A stretch of 21,003 nucleotides of DNA from Pseudomonadota bacterium (GCA_015222755.1 JADFVX010000003.1:1-21003), one strand, 5' to 3'. Numbered from the stretch's first letter, positions 6,363 through 14,287 are shown. A program made the numbers and translations. The notes: generated by a model not told the origin, from the sequence alone.

Positions 6363-9185
6363 TCAACTCTTCTCTAAGACCGGTTTGAGGTATTCACCGG
6401 TATGTGACCTTTTGCAGGCTGCCACCTCTTCCGGCGTTCCCTGTACTACTATCTCGCCGCCGCTGCTGCCGCCCTCTGGCCCCAGGTCTATAATATGATC
6501 TGCCGTTTTTATCACGTCAAGATTGTGCTCTATAATAAGAATGGTGTTGCCTGCATCGGCCAGACGGTTCAATACGTCCAATAGTTTCTGGATGTCGGCG
6601 AAATGTAGGCCCGTTGTCGGCTCATCCAATATATACAGCGTCTTTCCCGTACCACGTTTTGAAAGCTCCTTGGAAAGTTTTACACGCTGCGCCTCGCCCC
6701 CGGAAAGTGTCGTAGCTGCCTGCCCCAGCTGGACATAGCCGAGACCTACCTCGCTAAGTGTCTCCAGGCGGCTCTGAACAACGGGGATGTTTTTGAAAAA
6801 ATCCAGGCCCTCGCTGACAGTCATCTCCAGTACATCGGCAATATTTTTGCCCTTATATCTGACCTCCAGCGTCTCCCTGTTATAGCGATGCCCCTTGCAG
6901 ACCTCGCACTGCACGTAGACATCGGGAAGAAAGTGCATCTCTATCTTGATGATCCCGTCACCGGCACATGCCTCGCAGCGCCCTCCCTTGACGTTGAAGG
7001 AGAAGCGGCCCGGCTTGTACCCCCTTGCCTTGGCCTCGGGGAGTTGGGTAAAGAGCTCACGGATGGGGGTAAAAACACCTGTGTATGTGGCAGGGTTGGA
7101 GCGTGGCGTCCGCCCGATGGGGGCCTGGTCAATATCTATTACCTTATCTATATGCTCAATTCCGGTGATCTCATCTACGGGCTCGGCCATCTCACGGGAA
7201 TGGTAGAGTCGCTGGGCAAGCGTTTTATAGAGGGTATCTATAATAAGCGTCGATTTGCCTGAGCCGGAGACACCCGTAATACAGCTCATCTTGCCCAGAG
7301 GAAATGAAACATCCAGGTCCTTCAGGTTGTGTCCCCTTGCCCCCTTGAGGACAATAGCCTTTCCATTGCCGGGACGTCGTTTTTTTGAAGCAGCTATGCT
7401 AAGGTCACCCGAAAGGTAGCGCCCCGTCAGGGATTCTTTAGACCTTAAAATCTCCTCTGGCGTTCCCTGTGCTATCACCTCACCGCCGTGTACACCGGCT
7501 CCCGGTCCCATATCGAGGACATAATCCGAGGCCAGGATGGTGTCTTCATCATGCTCCACAACGAGTACCGTATTCCCCAAGTCCCTCAGGTGTCTGAGTG
7601 TGTCTATTAAGCGGGCGTTGTCACGTTGGTGCAGGCCGATGGAAGGTTCATCCAGTATATAGAGGACACCGACAAGGGAAGAGCCGATCTGCGTTGCCAG
7701 CCTAATCCTCTGTCCCTCCCCACCTGAAAGGGTTCCCGATGTACGGTCAAGGGAGAGGTAGTCAAGTCCCACATTGATGAGAAAGGCCAGCCGTTCCCTT
7801 ATCTCCTTAAGTATGCGCCGTGCTATCTCCTCCTCTTTGTCAGACAGGCCTAAGCCCTCAAAAAAACGCCTCGCATCGGCGATGGAGAGCCTCGTAATCT
7901 CGCTAACATTCCTTCCGTCAATAGTGATACTCAGGCTTTCCCTCTTCAACCTTGAGCCGTGGCAGTCGGGACAGGGCTGTATATTCATATAGCGCTCGAT
8001 CTCATCACGCACTGAATCGGAATCTGTCTCACGGTAACGTTGAGAAAGGTTTTCTATGATCCCTTCAAAGGGTTTGTTAAAGCTGAAGCGCCTCCCGTTC
8101 TTTTCATAAAAGAACTCTACCTCTTCAGTTCCCGAGCCGTATATCAGTATATCCCTGACTTTTTGGCTCAATTTTTCATAAGGGGCATATATATCAAAGC
8201 TATAGTACTTTGACAGCGCCTCGATCATATGGTGATAGTAAATAGAGTCTTTTTTCTCCCATGGCCGGATTGCGCCGTCCCTTATAGAAATAGCAGGGTT
8301 AGGCACTATAAGGTGGGGATCAAAAAAACTCTTCGTACCGAGACCGTCGCAGGATGAGCATGCCCCATAGGGGTTATTGAAGGAAAACATCCTTGGAGTT
8401 ATCTCGGGGTAGCTTATACCGCAGCTGATACAGGCAAACTGTTCACTGAAGAGATGGCTCTCGCCATCGACCTCTTCCACCAGCACAATTCCGTCGGCCA
8501 GCTTCAGGGCCGTCTCCAGTGAATCGGCAAGGCGGGTCTCTATCCCCTCCTTCACCACCAGACGGTCTACGACCACTTCAATGGTGTGTTTTTTCTTTTT
8601 GTCGAGAACGATCTCTTCTGAAAGCTCTCGCATCTCGCCATCGACGCGCACCCGTACAAAGCCGTCTTTACGGAAGAGGTCGAACTCTTTCCTGTACTCA
8701 CCCTTTCGCCCTTTGATAACAGGAGCCATAAGGAGCAACTTCGCCCCCTCCTCTATCCCCATAATCCTGTCCACCATCTGGGAGACGGTCTGGGAGACGA
8801 TCTCACGGCTGCACTTGTAGCAATGGGGGTGGCCAATGCGAGCAAAGAGCAGGCGCAGATAATCGTAGATCTCGGTTACTGTGCCCACGGTGGAGCGCGG
8901 GTTTTTGGATGTGGTCTTCTGCTCGATAGATATGGCAGGGGAAAGGCCCTCGATGGACTCTACATCGGGTTTTTCCATCTGTTCCAGGAACTGGCGGGCA
9001 TAGGCGGAAAGGGACTCCACGTAACGCCTTTGTCCTTCGGCATAGATGGTATCAAATGCAAGCGATGACTTGCCCGAACCGGAGAGGCCGGTTATAACGA
9101 CCAGCTTGTCACGGGGGATGGTGACGTCTATATTTTTTAGGTTATGCTCCCGTGCGCCCTTGATAATTATCTCGTTGTTTTTCAA
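6363..9185 (-). CDS. uvrA: UvrABC excinuclease subunit A
   Basis: UvrA is the damage-recognition ATPase of nucleotide excision repair. It acts as a dimer that loads UvrB on damaged DNA. It has two ABC modules: the first has Walker A GLSGSGKSS (33-41) and signature LSGGEGQR; the second has GVSGSGKST, LSGGEAQR and LDEPTTGLH. Zinc-module cysteines appear at CYKC...CISC...CSSC in the first half and CEAC...CEVC in the second. I start at TTG (9185), because AAGGAAGG lies six bases upstream. That gives 940 residues, the same as the E. coli protein. An in-frame ATG at 9218 would add 11 residues but lacks a comparable binding site. It is a single gene with its own promoter (9222-9251) that carries an inverted repeat. 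Confidence 0.98.
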   Translation of the reverse strand: MKNNEIIIKGAREHNLKNIDVTIPRDKLVVITGLSGSGKSSLAFDTIYAEGQRRYVESLSAYARQFLEQMEKPDVESIEGLSPAISIEQKTTSKNPRSTVGTVTEIYDYLRLLFARIGHPHCYKCSREIVSQTVSQMVDRIMGIEEGAKLLLMAPVIKGRKGEYRKEFDLFRKDGFVRVRVDGEMRELSEEIVLDKKKKHTIEVVVDRLVVKEGIETRLADSLETALKLADGIVLVEEVDGESHLFSEQFACISCGISYPEITPRMFSFNNPYGACSSCDGLGTKSFFDPHLIVPNPAISIRDGAIRPWEKKDSIYYHHMIEALSKYYSFDIYAPYEKLSQKVRDILIYGSGTEEVEFFYEKNGRRFSFNKPFEGIIENLSQRYRETDSDSVRDEIERYMNIQPCPDCHGSRLKRESLSITIDGRNVSEITRLSIADARRFFEGLGLSDKEEEIARRILKEIRERLAFLINVGLDYLSLDRTSGTLSGGEGQRIRLATQIGSSLVGVLYILDEPSIGLHQRDNARLIDTLRHLRDLGNTVLVVEHDEDTILASDYVLDMGPGAGVHGGEVIAQGTPEEILRSKESLTGRYLSGDLSIAASKKRRPGNGKAIVLKGARGHNLKDLDVSFPLGKMSCITGVSGSGKSTLIIDTLYKTLAQRLYHSREMAEPVDEITGIEHIDKVIDIDQAPIGRTPRSNPATYTGVFTPIRELFTQLPEAKARGYKPGRFSFNVKGGRCEACAGDGIIKIEMHFLPDVYVQCEVCKGHRYNRETLEVRYKGKNIADVLEMTVSEGLDFFKNIPVVQSRLETLSEVGLGYVQLGQAATTLSGGEAQRVKLSKELSKRGTGKTLYILDEPTTGLHFADIQKLLDVLNRLADAGNTILIIEHNLDVIKTADHIIDLGPEGGSSGGEIVVQGTPEEVAACKRSHTGEYLKPVLEKS

Positions 9186-9221
9186 TCTCTGCCTTCCTTT
9201 TTTTGTGGAATAGAACATGAC

Positions 9222-9251
9222 AGGATAACAGAAAATTGGCCTTTCTGTAAA
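9222..9251 (-). promoter_or_regulatory. uvrA promoter with operator-like inverted repeat
   Basis: On the minus strand TTTACA (9251-9246), an 18-base spacer and TATCCT (9227-9222). The inverted repeat ACAGAAA-N7-TTTCTGT occupies 9228-9248, so it fills the spacer and overlaps the -35. That is where a repressor would block polymerase. It is not the E. coli LexA box, which is CTGT-N8-ACAG, but uvrA is a common SOS gene and LexA sites vary between groups. Confidence 0.55.
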
Positions 9252-9346
9252 GACGAGCGGAGTTTCGCATATCTATTTTTTTATCTCTTTGCTGTCGCCT
9301 AAATCCCAGCGTACCTGTAGAATTTAGGTGTTAAAAAAAGGGCATC

Positions 9347-9355
9347 TGCTATAAT
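9347..9355 (+). promoter_or_regulatory. Extended -10 promoter for the small Cys protein
   Basis: TG-C-TATAAT at 9347-9355 is a textbook extended -10 element. No convincing -35 sits at the usual distance. The leader is about 22 bases, and AAAGGAG (9372-9378) precedes the ATG at 9384. Confidence 0.6.
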
Positions 9356-9383
9356 CTGTAACTACTAAAGCAAAGGAGATCTT

Positions 9384-9794
9384 ATGCCCTGCGAGGACAC
9401 CAGCTCATCCATATCTGTCAGGATTGACAAGGATGAGCGCTTAATCGATTACCACTATGAGAAGATGACCTGCGGCAAGCCAGTAGGTGGCGGGAAAAAC
9501 TATCTTGAGAGATGTGCCGGGGGGGAAATTGAGAAAGTAGCGGAGCTTTCATTTGATGATGCCCTGAAGGACTGCCGGCCCCGGAGCAAGGAAGATGAAT
9601 TCCTGCTATACCTGGAGTGGAAGGCCGTCCGTGAGGCGCTGAGACAGTACCTGGGCATGGCGCCCGATGCGGACAGCGATAGTTATAAGATTGCCGAGAT
9701 CATCAGCGGGCAGGAAGAGACAAGAATAGAGATGATCATCTTTCCGCCCGATGAGCTGCCGCCCATCGTTCCCTGCCACGACCAGAAGCGCTAG
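9384..9794 (+). CDS. Small acidic cysteine-containing protein, function unknown
   Basis: This 136-residue soluble protein has no signal peptide and no membrane segment. Cysteines are at 3, 30, 44, 64 and 131. The first half (ISVRIDKDERLIDYHYEKMTCG, in pieces 10-19 and 20-31) reads as a beta-strand pattern ending in a cysteine. That vaguely recalls the start of the NifU/IscU scaffold fold, where a similar pattern leads into the first cluster cysteine. The other scaffold motifs are not evident, so I treat this only as a hint. A helical middle (68-91) is charged. It has its own extended -10 promoter, a good ribosome binding site five bases before the ATG, and diverges from uvrA. Its stop lies seven bases from the ychF stop. 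It is a real gene by these signals; its role is not known. Confidence 0.8.
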   Translation: MPCEDTSSSISVRIDKDERLIDYHYEKMTCGKPVGGGKNYLERCAGGEIEKVAELSFDDALKDCRPRSKEDEFLLYLEWKAVREALRQYLGMAPDADSDSYKIAEIISGQEETRIEMIIFPPDELPPIVPCHDQKR

Positions 9795-9801
9795 TGTTGC
9801 G

Positions 9802-10896
9802 CTAAACGTTAAAGCGGAAGTGGATCACATCGCCGTCCTTGACTACGTACTCCTTGCCCTCGATCCTGAGCAGTCCCTTTTCCTTGGCGGCCTGTTCGCC
9901 GCCTGAGGCGACAAAGTCATCGTAGCCGACAATCTCTGCCTTGATAAAACCCCTTTCGAAGTCGCTATGTATTACCCCGGCAGCCTGCGGCGCCTTTGAA
10001 TCGCGCTTCATCGTCCACGCACGGACTTCCTTGACCCCCGCAGTGAAGTAAGTGTCCAGTGATAGAAGGCTGTAGCCTGCATGTATCATCTTGTCCAGGC
10101 CGGATTCATCGAGCCCCATGTCCTGCAGGAACTCCCCCTTCTCCTCCGGCTCCAGTTCAGAGATCTCTGCCTCGATCTTTCCGCACATAAGAACAACCTC
10201 GGCCCCTTCTACTGCCGCTATAGCCTTCACCTTTTCTACATAGGCGTTACCACCTGGGAGGTCATCCTCTCCCACATTGGCAGCATAAAGGACAGGCTTT
10301 AAGGTAAGGAGGAAGAGGTCTTTTACCTCCTCCTGCTGATCATCGCTGAGGCCGAGCGTACGGACGGGGTGGCCCTCATCGAGGTGGGCCTTGACCTTTC
10401 CAAGGATATCGTTCACCTTGATCGCATCCTTGTCGCCGGATTTGGCAAGTTTCTGCACCTTATGCAGCCTCTTGTCCACACTATCCATATCGGCAAGTAT
10501 AAGCTCAGTATTGATTATGTCTATATCCCTTTCAGGATCGACTGTATCGGCCACATGGGTCACATCGGGGTCGTCAAAGCATCTGACAATATGGGCGATG
10601 GCGTCCACCTGCCGGATATGACCGAGGAACTTGTTGCCCAGCCCCTCCCCCTTGCTTGCACCTTCCACAAGCCCGGCGATATCGACAAACTCCATCATCG
10701 TCGGGACAACCCTCTCAGGTTTGACTATCTCGCTTAAGGCGTCAAGCCGCTTGTCCGGCACCTGTACCATGCCTATGTTAGGCTCGATGGTGCAGAAGGG
10801 GAAGTTTGCCGCATGTGCACCTGCCGATGTTATAGCGTTAAATATTGTTGATTTGCCGACATTGGGAAGACCGACTATCCCGCATTTAAAACCCAT
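9802..10896 (-). CDS. ychF: Redox-regulated ATPase YchF (Obg-family, OLA1-like)
   Basis: YchF is a universally conserved P-loop NTPase that prefers ATP and associates with ribosomes. At 364 residues the length is normal. The P-loop is GLPNVGKST (9-17), the switch region PFCTIEPNIG follows, and G3 is DIAGLVEGASKGEGLGN. The classical NKxD specificity motif is absent, as usual in this family. The C-terminal TGS domain includes FERGFIKAEIVGYDDF. AGGAG lies five bases before the ATG. A strong promoter sits at 10922-10950, back-to-back with that of the deacetylase-like gene. Its stop converges on the small Cys-protein gene with a seven-base gap. Confidence 0.97.
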   Translation of the reverse strand: MGFKCGIVGLPNVGKSTIFNAITSAGAHAANFPFCTIEPNIGMVQVPDKRLDALSEIVKPERVVPTMMEFVDIAGLVEGASKGEGLGNKFLGHIRQVDAIAHIVRCFDDPDVTHVADTVDPERDIDIINTELILADMDSVDKRLHKVQKLAKSGDKDAIKVNDILGKVKAHLDEGHPVRTLGLSDDQQEEVKDLFLLTLKPVLYAANVGEDDLPGGNAYVEKVKAIAAVEGAEVVLMCGKIEAEISELEPEEKGEFLQDMGLDESGLDKMIHAGYSLLSLDTYFTAGVKEVRAWTMKRDSKAPQAAGVIHSDFERGFIKAEIVGYDDFVASGGEQAAKEKGLLRIEGKEYVVKDGDVIHFRFNV

Positions 10897-10921
10897 GATT
10901 GCTCCTGAAAAGTTTTGAGAG

Positions 10922-10950
10922 ATTATAGTCTCTTTTCCCGGCTACATCAA
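10922..10950 (-). promoter_or_regulatory. Promoter of ychF
   Basis: On the minus strand TTGATG (10950-10945), a 17-base spacer and a perfect TATAAT (10927-10922), about 20 bases upstream of the ribosome binding site. Confidence 0.75.
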
Positions 10951-10956
10951 GGGCTA

Positions 10957-10985
10957 TTGATTTGGGGGCATCGTGAGGCTACAAT
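10957..10985 (+). promoter_or_regulatory. Promoter of the deacetylase-like gene
   Basis: TTGATT (10957-10962), a 17-base spacer and TACAAT (10980-10985), leading to a leader of about 22 bases. It is divergent from, and only six bases away from, the ychF -35. Confidence 0.6.
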
Positions 10986-11014
10986 TGTGTAAATCCTAAA
11001 ACAGGAGACTGGCT

Positions 11015-12037
11015 ATGGAAAAGATCGGCATCCTTGCAGACAATATCTTTATGGAACACCGGACGGGGGCCCACGTGGAGTCCCCCGACAGGCTGCGTGT
11101 TATCTACGATATGCTTGAGGAGGAAAAATACTACGACTCCAGCACAAGGATAGAGTTAAGACGTGCCACAGATGAGGAGATAGTGTTGAACCATGACGAG
11201 GCCTACATCCATATGCTGGAAAGCACAGGCCCCGGCAACCTGGACAGCGATACGGTCCTATCTGAGCGTTCCCTTGAGGTGGCCCGCCTTGCAGTCGGCG
11301 GCTGCCTCAACATGGTGGACGAGATCATGTCTGGCCGTATAGTGAAGGGCTTCGCCTTCGTGAGACCTCCGGGGCACCATGCCGAAAAGGAAAGGGGTAT
11401 GGGCTTTTGCCTTTTCAATAATATTGCCATTGCAGCGCGGCACCTGATGAAAGAGCACGGCCTACAGAGGATCGCCATTATAGACTGGGACCTCCACCAC
11501 GGCAACGGCACGGAGCACTCCTTCTACTCCGAAAAGGGGCTGCTCTACCTCTCCATGCACCAGAGCCCCTGCTACCCCGGCACGGGAGGCCTGAGGGATG
11601 TCGGTACAGGTGAGGGGGAAGGGTTTAATGTCAACCTGCCAATTGCCGCAGGTGCCGGTGACGCTGAATACCTGAAGGCCTTCGACGAGCTTTTCCTGCC
11701 CATCATGGAACGATACAGGCCGGAGATAATACTCGTATCGGCAGGATTTGACACGCACAGGCTTGACCCTCTCGGAGCTATGGAGCTAAGTGCCGCTGGG
11801 TTCGGTGCCATGGGGCAGAGGCTGTCAGAGCTTGCCGGCCAAGTTTGCGGGGGCAAGATAGGCTTCTTCCTGGAAGGAGGTTATTCACTAGAGGGATTAA
11901 AAGAGTCGGTAAGCGAGTTGCTATATGCCATTACAGGCGAAAAGGCCTATGACCTACCACCAAGTGGAGATACATCAATAGACGAGTTGCTTGGAATAGC
12001 CAAGTTGGTTCAGGAGAGATACTGGGGGAGCCTTTAG
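11015..12037 (+). CDS. Histone deacetylase family protein (acetoin-utilisation/acetylpolyamine type)
   Basis: This is a zinc amidohydrolase of the arginase/deacetylase fold, 340 residues. RPPGHHAE carries the catalytic histidine pair (121-122). DWDLHHGNGT (157-166) gives zinc ligands D159 and H161, and SAGFDTH (242-248) gives D246. These sites are complete, so it should be active. In bacteria such enzymes remove acyl groups from lysines (AcuC-like) or from polyamines; the sequence does not decide which. AGGAGA lies about seven bases before the ATG, and it has its own promoter divergent from ychF. Its stop is six bases from the stop of a convergent gene, with no terminator between them. Confidence 0.92.
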   Translation: MEKIGILADNIFMEHRTGAHVESPDRLRVIYDMLEEEKYYDSSTRIELRRATDEEIVLNHDEAYIHMLESTGPGNLDSDTVLSERSLEVARLAVGGCLNMVDEIMSGRIVKGFAFVRPPGHHAEKERGMGFCLFNNIAIAARHLMKEHGLQRIAIIDWDLHHGNGTEHSFYSEKGLLYLSMHQSPCYPGTGGLRDVGTGEGEGFNVNLPIAAGAGDAEYLKAFDELFLPIMERYRPEIILVSAGFDTHRLDPLGAMELSAAGFGAMGQRLSELAGQVCGGKIGFFLEGGYSLEGLKESVSELLYAITGEKAYDLPPSGDTSIDELLGIAKLVQERYWGSL

Positions 12038-12043
12038 CAGAAA

Positions 12044-12286
12044 CTAGTTCTTGTTGCGGTATTCGTCCAGGCACTTCTGGCTGCAGAAAAAGAGGGTCTC
12101 GCCACCCACTTTTTTTTTAATGGCATCCGCCTTAGGTATGTAGGTATCGCAATTCGGATCCTTCACCATCTCTTCCCCCGAAGTAGATGCAGTATTTTCT
12201 TTTCCACCCATAGAGGACTTTATGCTTTTAAAAAGCCGGACTGCCATTATTATCAGTAGCAGATAGATTATAGCCCTTACTATCAC
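12044..12286 (-). CDS. Small membrane-anchored zinc-ribbon/TRASH-like protein
   Basis: An 80-residue protein with one N-terminal membrane segment (about 3-18), a short polar linker and a cytoplasmic- or periplasmic-facing metal-site-like domain. The pattern is DPNC (C46), then FFCSQKC (C68, C72) followed by LDEYR. That resembles the YHS/TRASH type of small metal-binding domain, and the whole layout matches the PP0621-like group of short proteins. The metal and function are unknown. Its ATG overlaps the stop of the TPR lipoprotein gene by four bases, so it depends on translation of that gene. Confidence 0.85.
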   Translation of the reverse strand: MIVRAIIYLLLIIMAVRLFKSIKSSMGGKENTASTSGEEMVKDPNCDTYIPKADAIKKKVGGETLFFCSQKCLDEYRNKN

Positions 12287-12861
12287 AATTTACCTCCATG
12301 CTTTTTGTCCACATCCTCAAGCACCCTTATGTTGCTTCGCACCTCATCAGCGAGGACAAAGTAGGGGTCGATACGCAGCAGCCGTTTCCAGACGCGTATT
12401 GCACCATTAACATCCTTTTTGTCCCACAACAGTACCACCCCGATATTATAACGGGTAGTAGAATGTCTGGGATCTACCTTCAGGCTTTCATGATACTGCT
12501 GAAGTGCCTTGTCGGGCTGACCGATCCTCCTGTAGGCAGTACCAAGGTCTGTCCTTACGGTGACATTATCGGGATATATATTCAATGATTGGAGATAATA
12601 GTGGATGGCTTCAATATCCATCCCCATATCAAAATAAGCATTGGCAATAGATATAAGGAAAACAATGTTGTTCGGATCTTTTTCAAGCAGGGCCCTGAAG
12701 TTCCTTATGGACTCCTCGTGATCCTCTTTGCTTCGTGTGGTCTTGAGGAGTTCTGCACGGACTTTCTTCTTGAAAACAGGTTGCGGGGCCTCTCCCTTGC
12801 AGGCGCTCAGGAAAAATACTGCGGCGCTCAAAAAAAGTATAGTAAAGATAGGTTTCTTCAA
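12283..12861 (-). CDS. TPR-repeat lipoprotein
   Basis: A 192-residue envelope protein. The signal peptide ends in a lipobox LSAC with the lipidated cysteine at 21, followed by lysine, which in proteobacteria would favour the outer membrane. From about 45 to 185 it is built of three to four tetratricopeptide repeats (for example VRTDLGTAYRRIGQPDKALQ and TTRYNIGVVLLWDKKDV), a scaffold for protein-protein contacts. It overlaps folK by four bases upstream and the small zinc-ribbon-like gene by four bases downstream. The three form a translationally coupled unit. Its partner is unknown. Confidence 0.88.
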   Translation of the reverse strand: MKKPIFTILFLSAAVFFLSACKGEAPQPVFKKKVRAELLKTTRSKEDHEESIRNFRALLEKDPNNIVFLISIANAYFDMGMDIEAIHYYLQSLNIYPDNVTVRTDLGTAYRRIGQPDKALQQYHESLKVDPRHSTTRYNIGVVLLWDKKDVNGAIRVWKRLLRIDPYFVLADEVRSNIRVLEDVDKKHGGKL

Positions 12862-13355
12862 TTTTTACCTGCCACTTTTACAATTGAATTGTCTTCAGGC
12901 AGTGCGCCAAGCATATCTTCCACACTTTTACCTGTAAGGGGGTGCATGGCAGCCCCGGCTATTTCTGCTAGTGGTTCGAGGACAAAACGGCGACCTTCTA
13001 TCTCGAGATGGGGTATATCAAGGCCCTGCAAAGAGATGACTTCGTCTCCGTAAAAAATTATATCAATGTCTATTACTCTGGGTCCCCAGCGCACAGTCTC
13101 CCTGCGGCCCAGCTTTTTTTCTATCTCCTTCAGCTCCGTGAGAAGATCCAGCGGGGCCAGCACCGTTTCGATGCCTAGCGCGATATTTATAAAGTCGGGC
13201 TGATCCCTTATACCCACCGGTGCCGATTCGTAAAAGGATGAGCGTCCGGAAACAGCCGTCCCCTCCAGCCTGTTTATGGCATCTATCGCTAGATCTATAT
13301 TTTCAAAACGCTCTCCCAGGTTTGAGCCCAGGGAAAGATAAGCGGTACATGACAT
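12858..13355 (-). CDS. folK: 6-hydroxymethyl-7,8-dihydropterin pyrophosphokinase
   Basis: HPPK transfers pyrophosphate from ATP to the pterin in folate synthesis, in the cytoplasm. The 165 residues are standard. The start motif YLSLGSNLGER (6-16), FYESAPVG, and the signature RWGPRVIDIDIIFYGD, with its paired aspartates for magnesium, are all present. The start ATG at 13355 has no clear Shine-Dalgarno sequence. A TTGACT/TATTTA pair would place the transcript start almost at the ATG. It heads the folK - TPR lipoprotein - zinc-ribbon set. No other folate gene except glyA, 12 kb away, is in the window. Confidence 0.96.
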   Translation of the reverse strand: MSCTAYLSLGSNLGERFENIDLAIDAINRLEGTAVSGRSSFYESAPVGIRDQPDFINIALGIETVLAPLDLLTELKEIEKKLGRRETVRWGPRVIDIDIIFYGDEVISLQGLDIPHLEIEGRRFVLEPLAEIAGAAMHPLTGKSVEDMLGALPEDNSIVKVAGKN

Positions 13356-13364
13356 ATGAATCCA

Positions 13365-13393
13365 TAAATAACAGAGGGGGCTGTTTTAGTCAA
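13365..13393 (-). promoter_or_regulatory. Candidate folK promoter giving a near-leaderless mRNA
   Basis: On the minus strand TTGACT (13393-13388), a 17-base spacer, and TATTTA (13370-13365), a poor -10. A start six to seven bases further would fall within a few bases of the folK ATG at 13355. This would fit the absence of a ribosome binding site. The weak -10 keeps confidence low. Confidence 0.35.
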
Positions 13394-13422
13394 TTAAAAT
13401 GCCGTAAAAGGGGGGTGGTTCC

Positions 13423-13505
13423 CTTAAGCTGACCACTGCTTAAGCCCTAAAATCGGTATTTTTTCAAAGCGGTTCGGGCTGTAGCTTCAAATACTCTCAG
13501 CCCGA
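13423..13505. repeat. Two hairpins in the folK/yaiI-like intergenic region
   Basis: In the 261-base gap between divergent genes there are two perfect inverted repeats: CTTAAGC (13423-13429) with GCTTAAG (13438-13444), and TCGGGCTG (13474-13481) with CAGCCCGA (13498-13505). Neither is followed at once by a T-run in either direction, so they are not obvious terminators. They lie between two outward-facing genes, where a terminator is not expected. Confidence 0.45.
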
Positions 13506-13540
13506 CCAGATTAAATTTCGCGGCATAATAAGCACAACAG

Positions 13541-13549
13541 TGATATACT
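13541..13549 (+). promoter_or_regulatory. Candidate extended -10 promoter for the yaiI-like gene
   Basis: TG-A-TATACT at 13541-13549 is an extended -10 element with no clear -35. The leader would be about 60 bases and lacks a recognisable ribosome binding site before the ATG at 13617. Confidence 0.4.
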
Positions 13550-13616
13550 CAAAATCGTTACGGACTCCTTGAGTGATTTAGTGCCAAAACTTAATTAATT
13601 ATCTTAGTTATTGTAA

Positions 13617-14066
13617 ATGCAGATCTGGGTTGATGCCGATGCCTGCCCAAGGGTAATAAAGGATATGCTCTACCGAGCGGCGGGGCGGCGGCAGGTTATG
13701 CTTACGCTTGTGGCAAACAATCCCCTTACTGTACCGCACTCTCCGTTTATTAAAACTATCGAGGTGGCTGCCGGCTTTGACGTTGCCGACAAGGAGATAG
13801 TCAATCAGATAGACGGGGGAGACCTTGTAATAACCGCCGATATCCCCCTTGCCGCAGCAGTTATCGGGAAAGGCGGACATGCCCTTAACCCCAGGGGTAC
13901 ATTTTATACAGAGGAAAACATCCACGACAAGCTTGCAGTGCGCAACCTTATGGATGAGCTTCGCAGTTCAGGTGAAATGACAGGCGGACCTGCCGCCTTC
14001 GGGCCGAAGGAAAAGCAGGCCTTTGCCAATAGACTGGACAGTTTTTTAACGAGACATAATACTTGA
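13617..14066 (+). CDS. YaiI/YqxD family protein (UPF0178)
   Basis: A 149-residue member of UPF0178, a PIN-like fold family of uncertain function. It matches the family along its length: IWVDADACPRVIK at the start, VAAGFDVADKEIVNQIDGGDLVITADIPLA (in pieces) in the middle, and ALNPRGTFYTEENI. The start at 13617 is fixed because the family begins exactly there. It has no Shine-Dalgarno sequence. The clustered acidic residues (D6, D8) suggest a metal site, as in PIN-like nucleases, but activity is not established here. slyX follows after 17 bases. Confidence 0.93.
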   Translation: MQIWVDADACPRVIKDMLYRAAGRRQVMLTLVANNPLTVPHSPFIKTIEVAAGFDVADKEIVNQIDGGDLVITADIPLAAAVIGKGGHALNPRGTFYTEENIHDKLAVRNLMDELRSSGEMTGGPAAFGPKEKQAFANRLDSFLTRHNT

Positions 14067-14083
14067 TAAAGAGGGACAGCTCG

Positions 14084-14287
14084 ATGGAAAAACGTATCGT
14101 AGATCTTGAGATGCGCTTCATGCACCAGCAATCAACTATACAGGAACTAAACGAGGTGGTAATTGCCCATCAAAAATCGATTGACGAGCTGAAGTCAGAG
14201 GTGGATCGCTTAAAGCGTCAGGTGGGGGCAGGGGCTGAATCGCTTATCCGCGACCCCTCGGAAGAGACAGCGCCACCCCACTTTTGA
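14084..14287 (+). CDS. slyX: SlyX-like coiled-coil protein
   Basis: A 67-residue protein made mostly of a heptad-patterned helix (about 1-50: MEKRIVDLEMRFMHQQ, then IQELNEVV and SIDELKSEVDRLKRQV), typical of SlyX. A short acidic/proline tail ending in PPHF is the family's usual C-terminus. Its molecular role is unknown. I choose ATG 14084 over an upstream TTG at 14063, because GAGGG lies eight bases before the ATG and the family starts with this segment. It follows the yaiI-like gene, probably in one transcript. Its stop is 18 bases from the convergent aldolase-like gene. Confidence 0.9.
   Translation: MEKRIVDLEMRFMHQQSTIQELNEVVIAHQKSIDELKSEVDRLKRQVGAGAESLIRDPSEETAPPHF

Noticed and set aside
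9228..9248. E. coli-type LexA box at uvrA
   Set aside because: That box is CTGT-N8-ACAG; here the arms are ACAG and CTGT in the opposite order with other spacing. Kept only as an unassigned operator candidate.
11015..12037. Deacetylase-like gene as a transfer from a eukaryote
   Set aside because: Such enzymes are widespread in bacteria, and the gene has ordinary local promoter and ribosome-binding signals.
13474..13505. tRNA or small structured RNA gene in the folK/yaiI-like gap
   Set aside because: Only two simple hairpins are seen; no cloverleaf arms or T-loop consensus.
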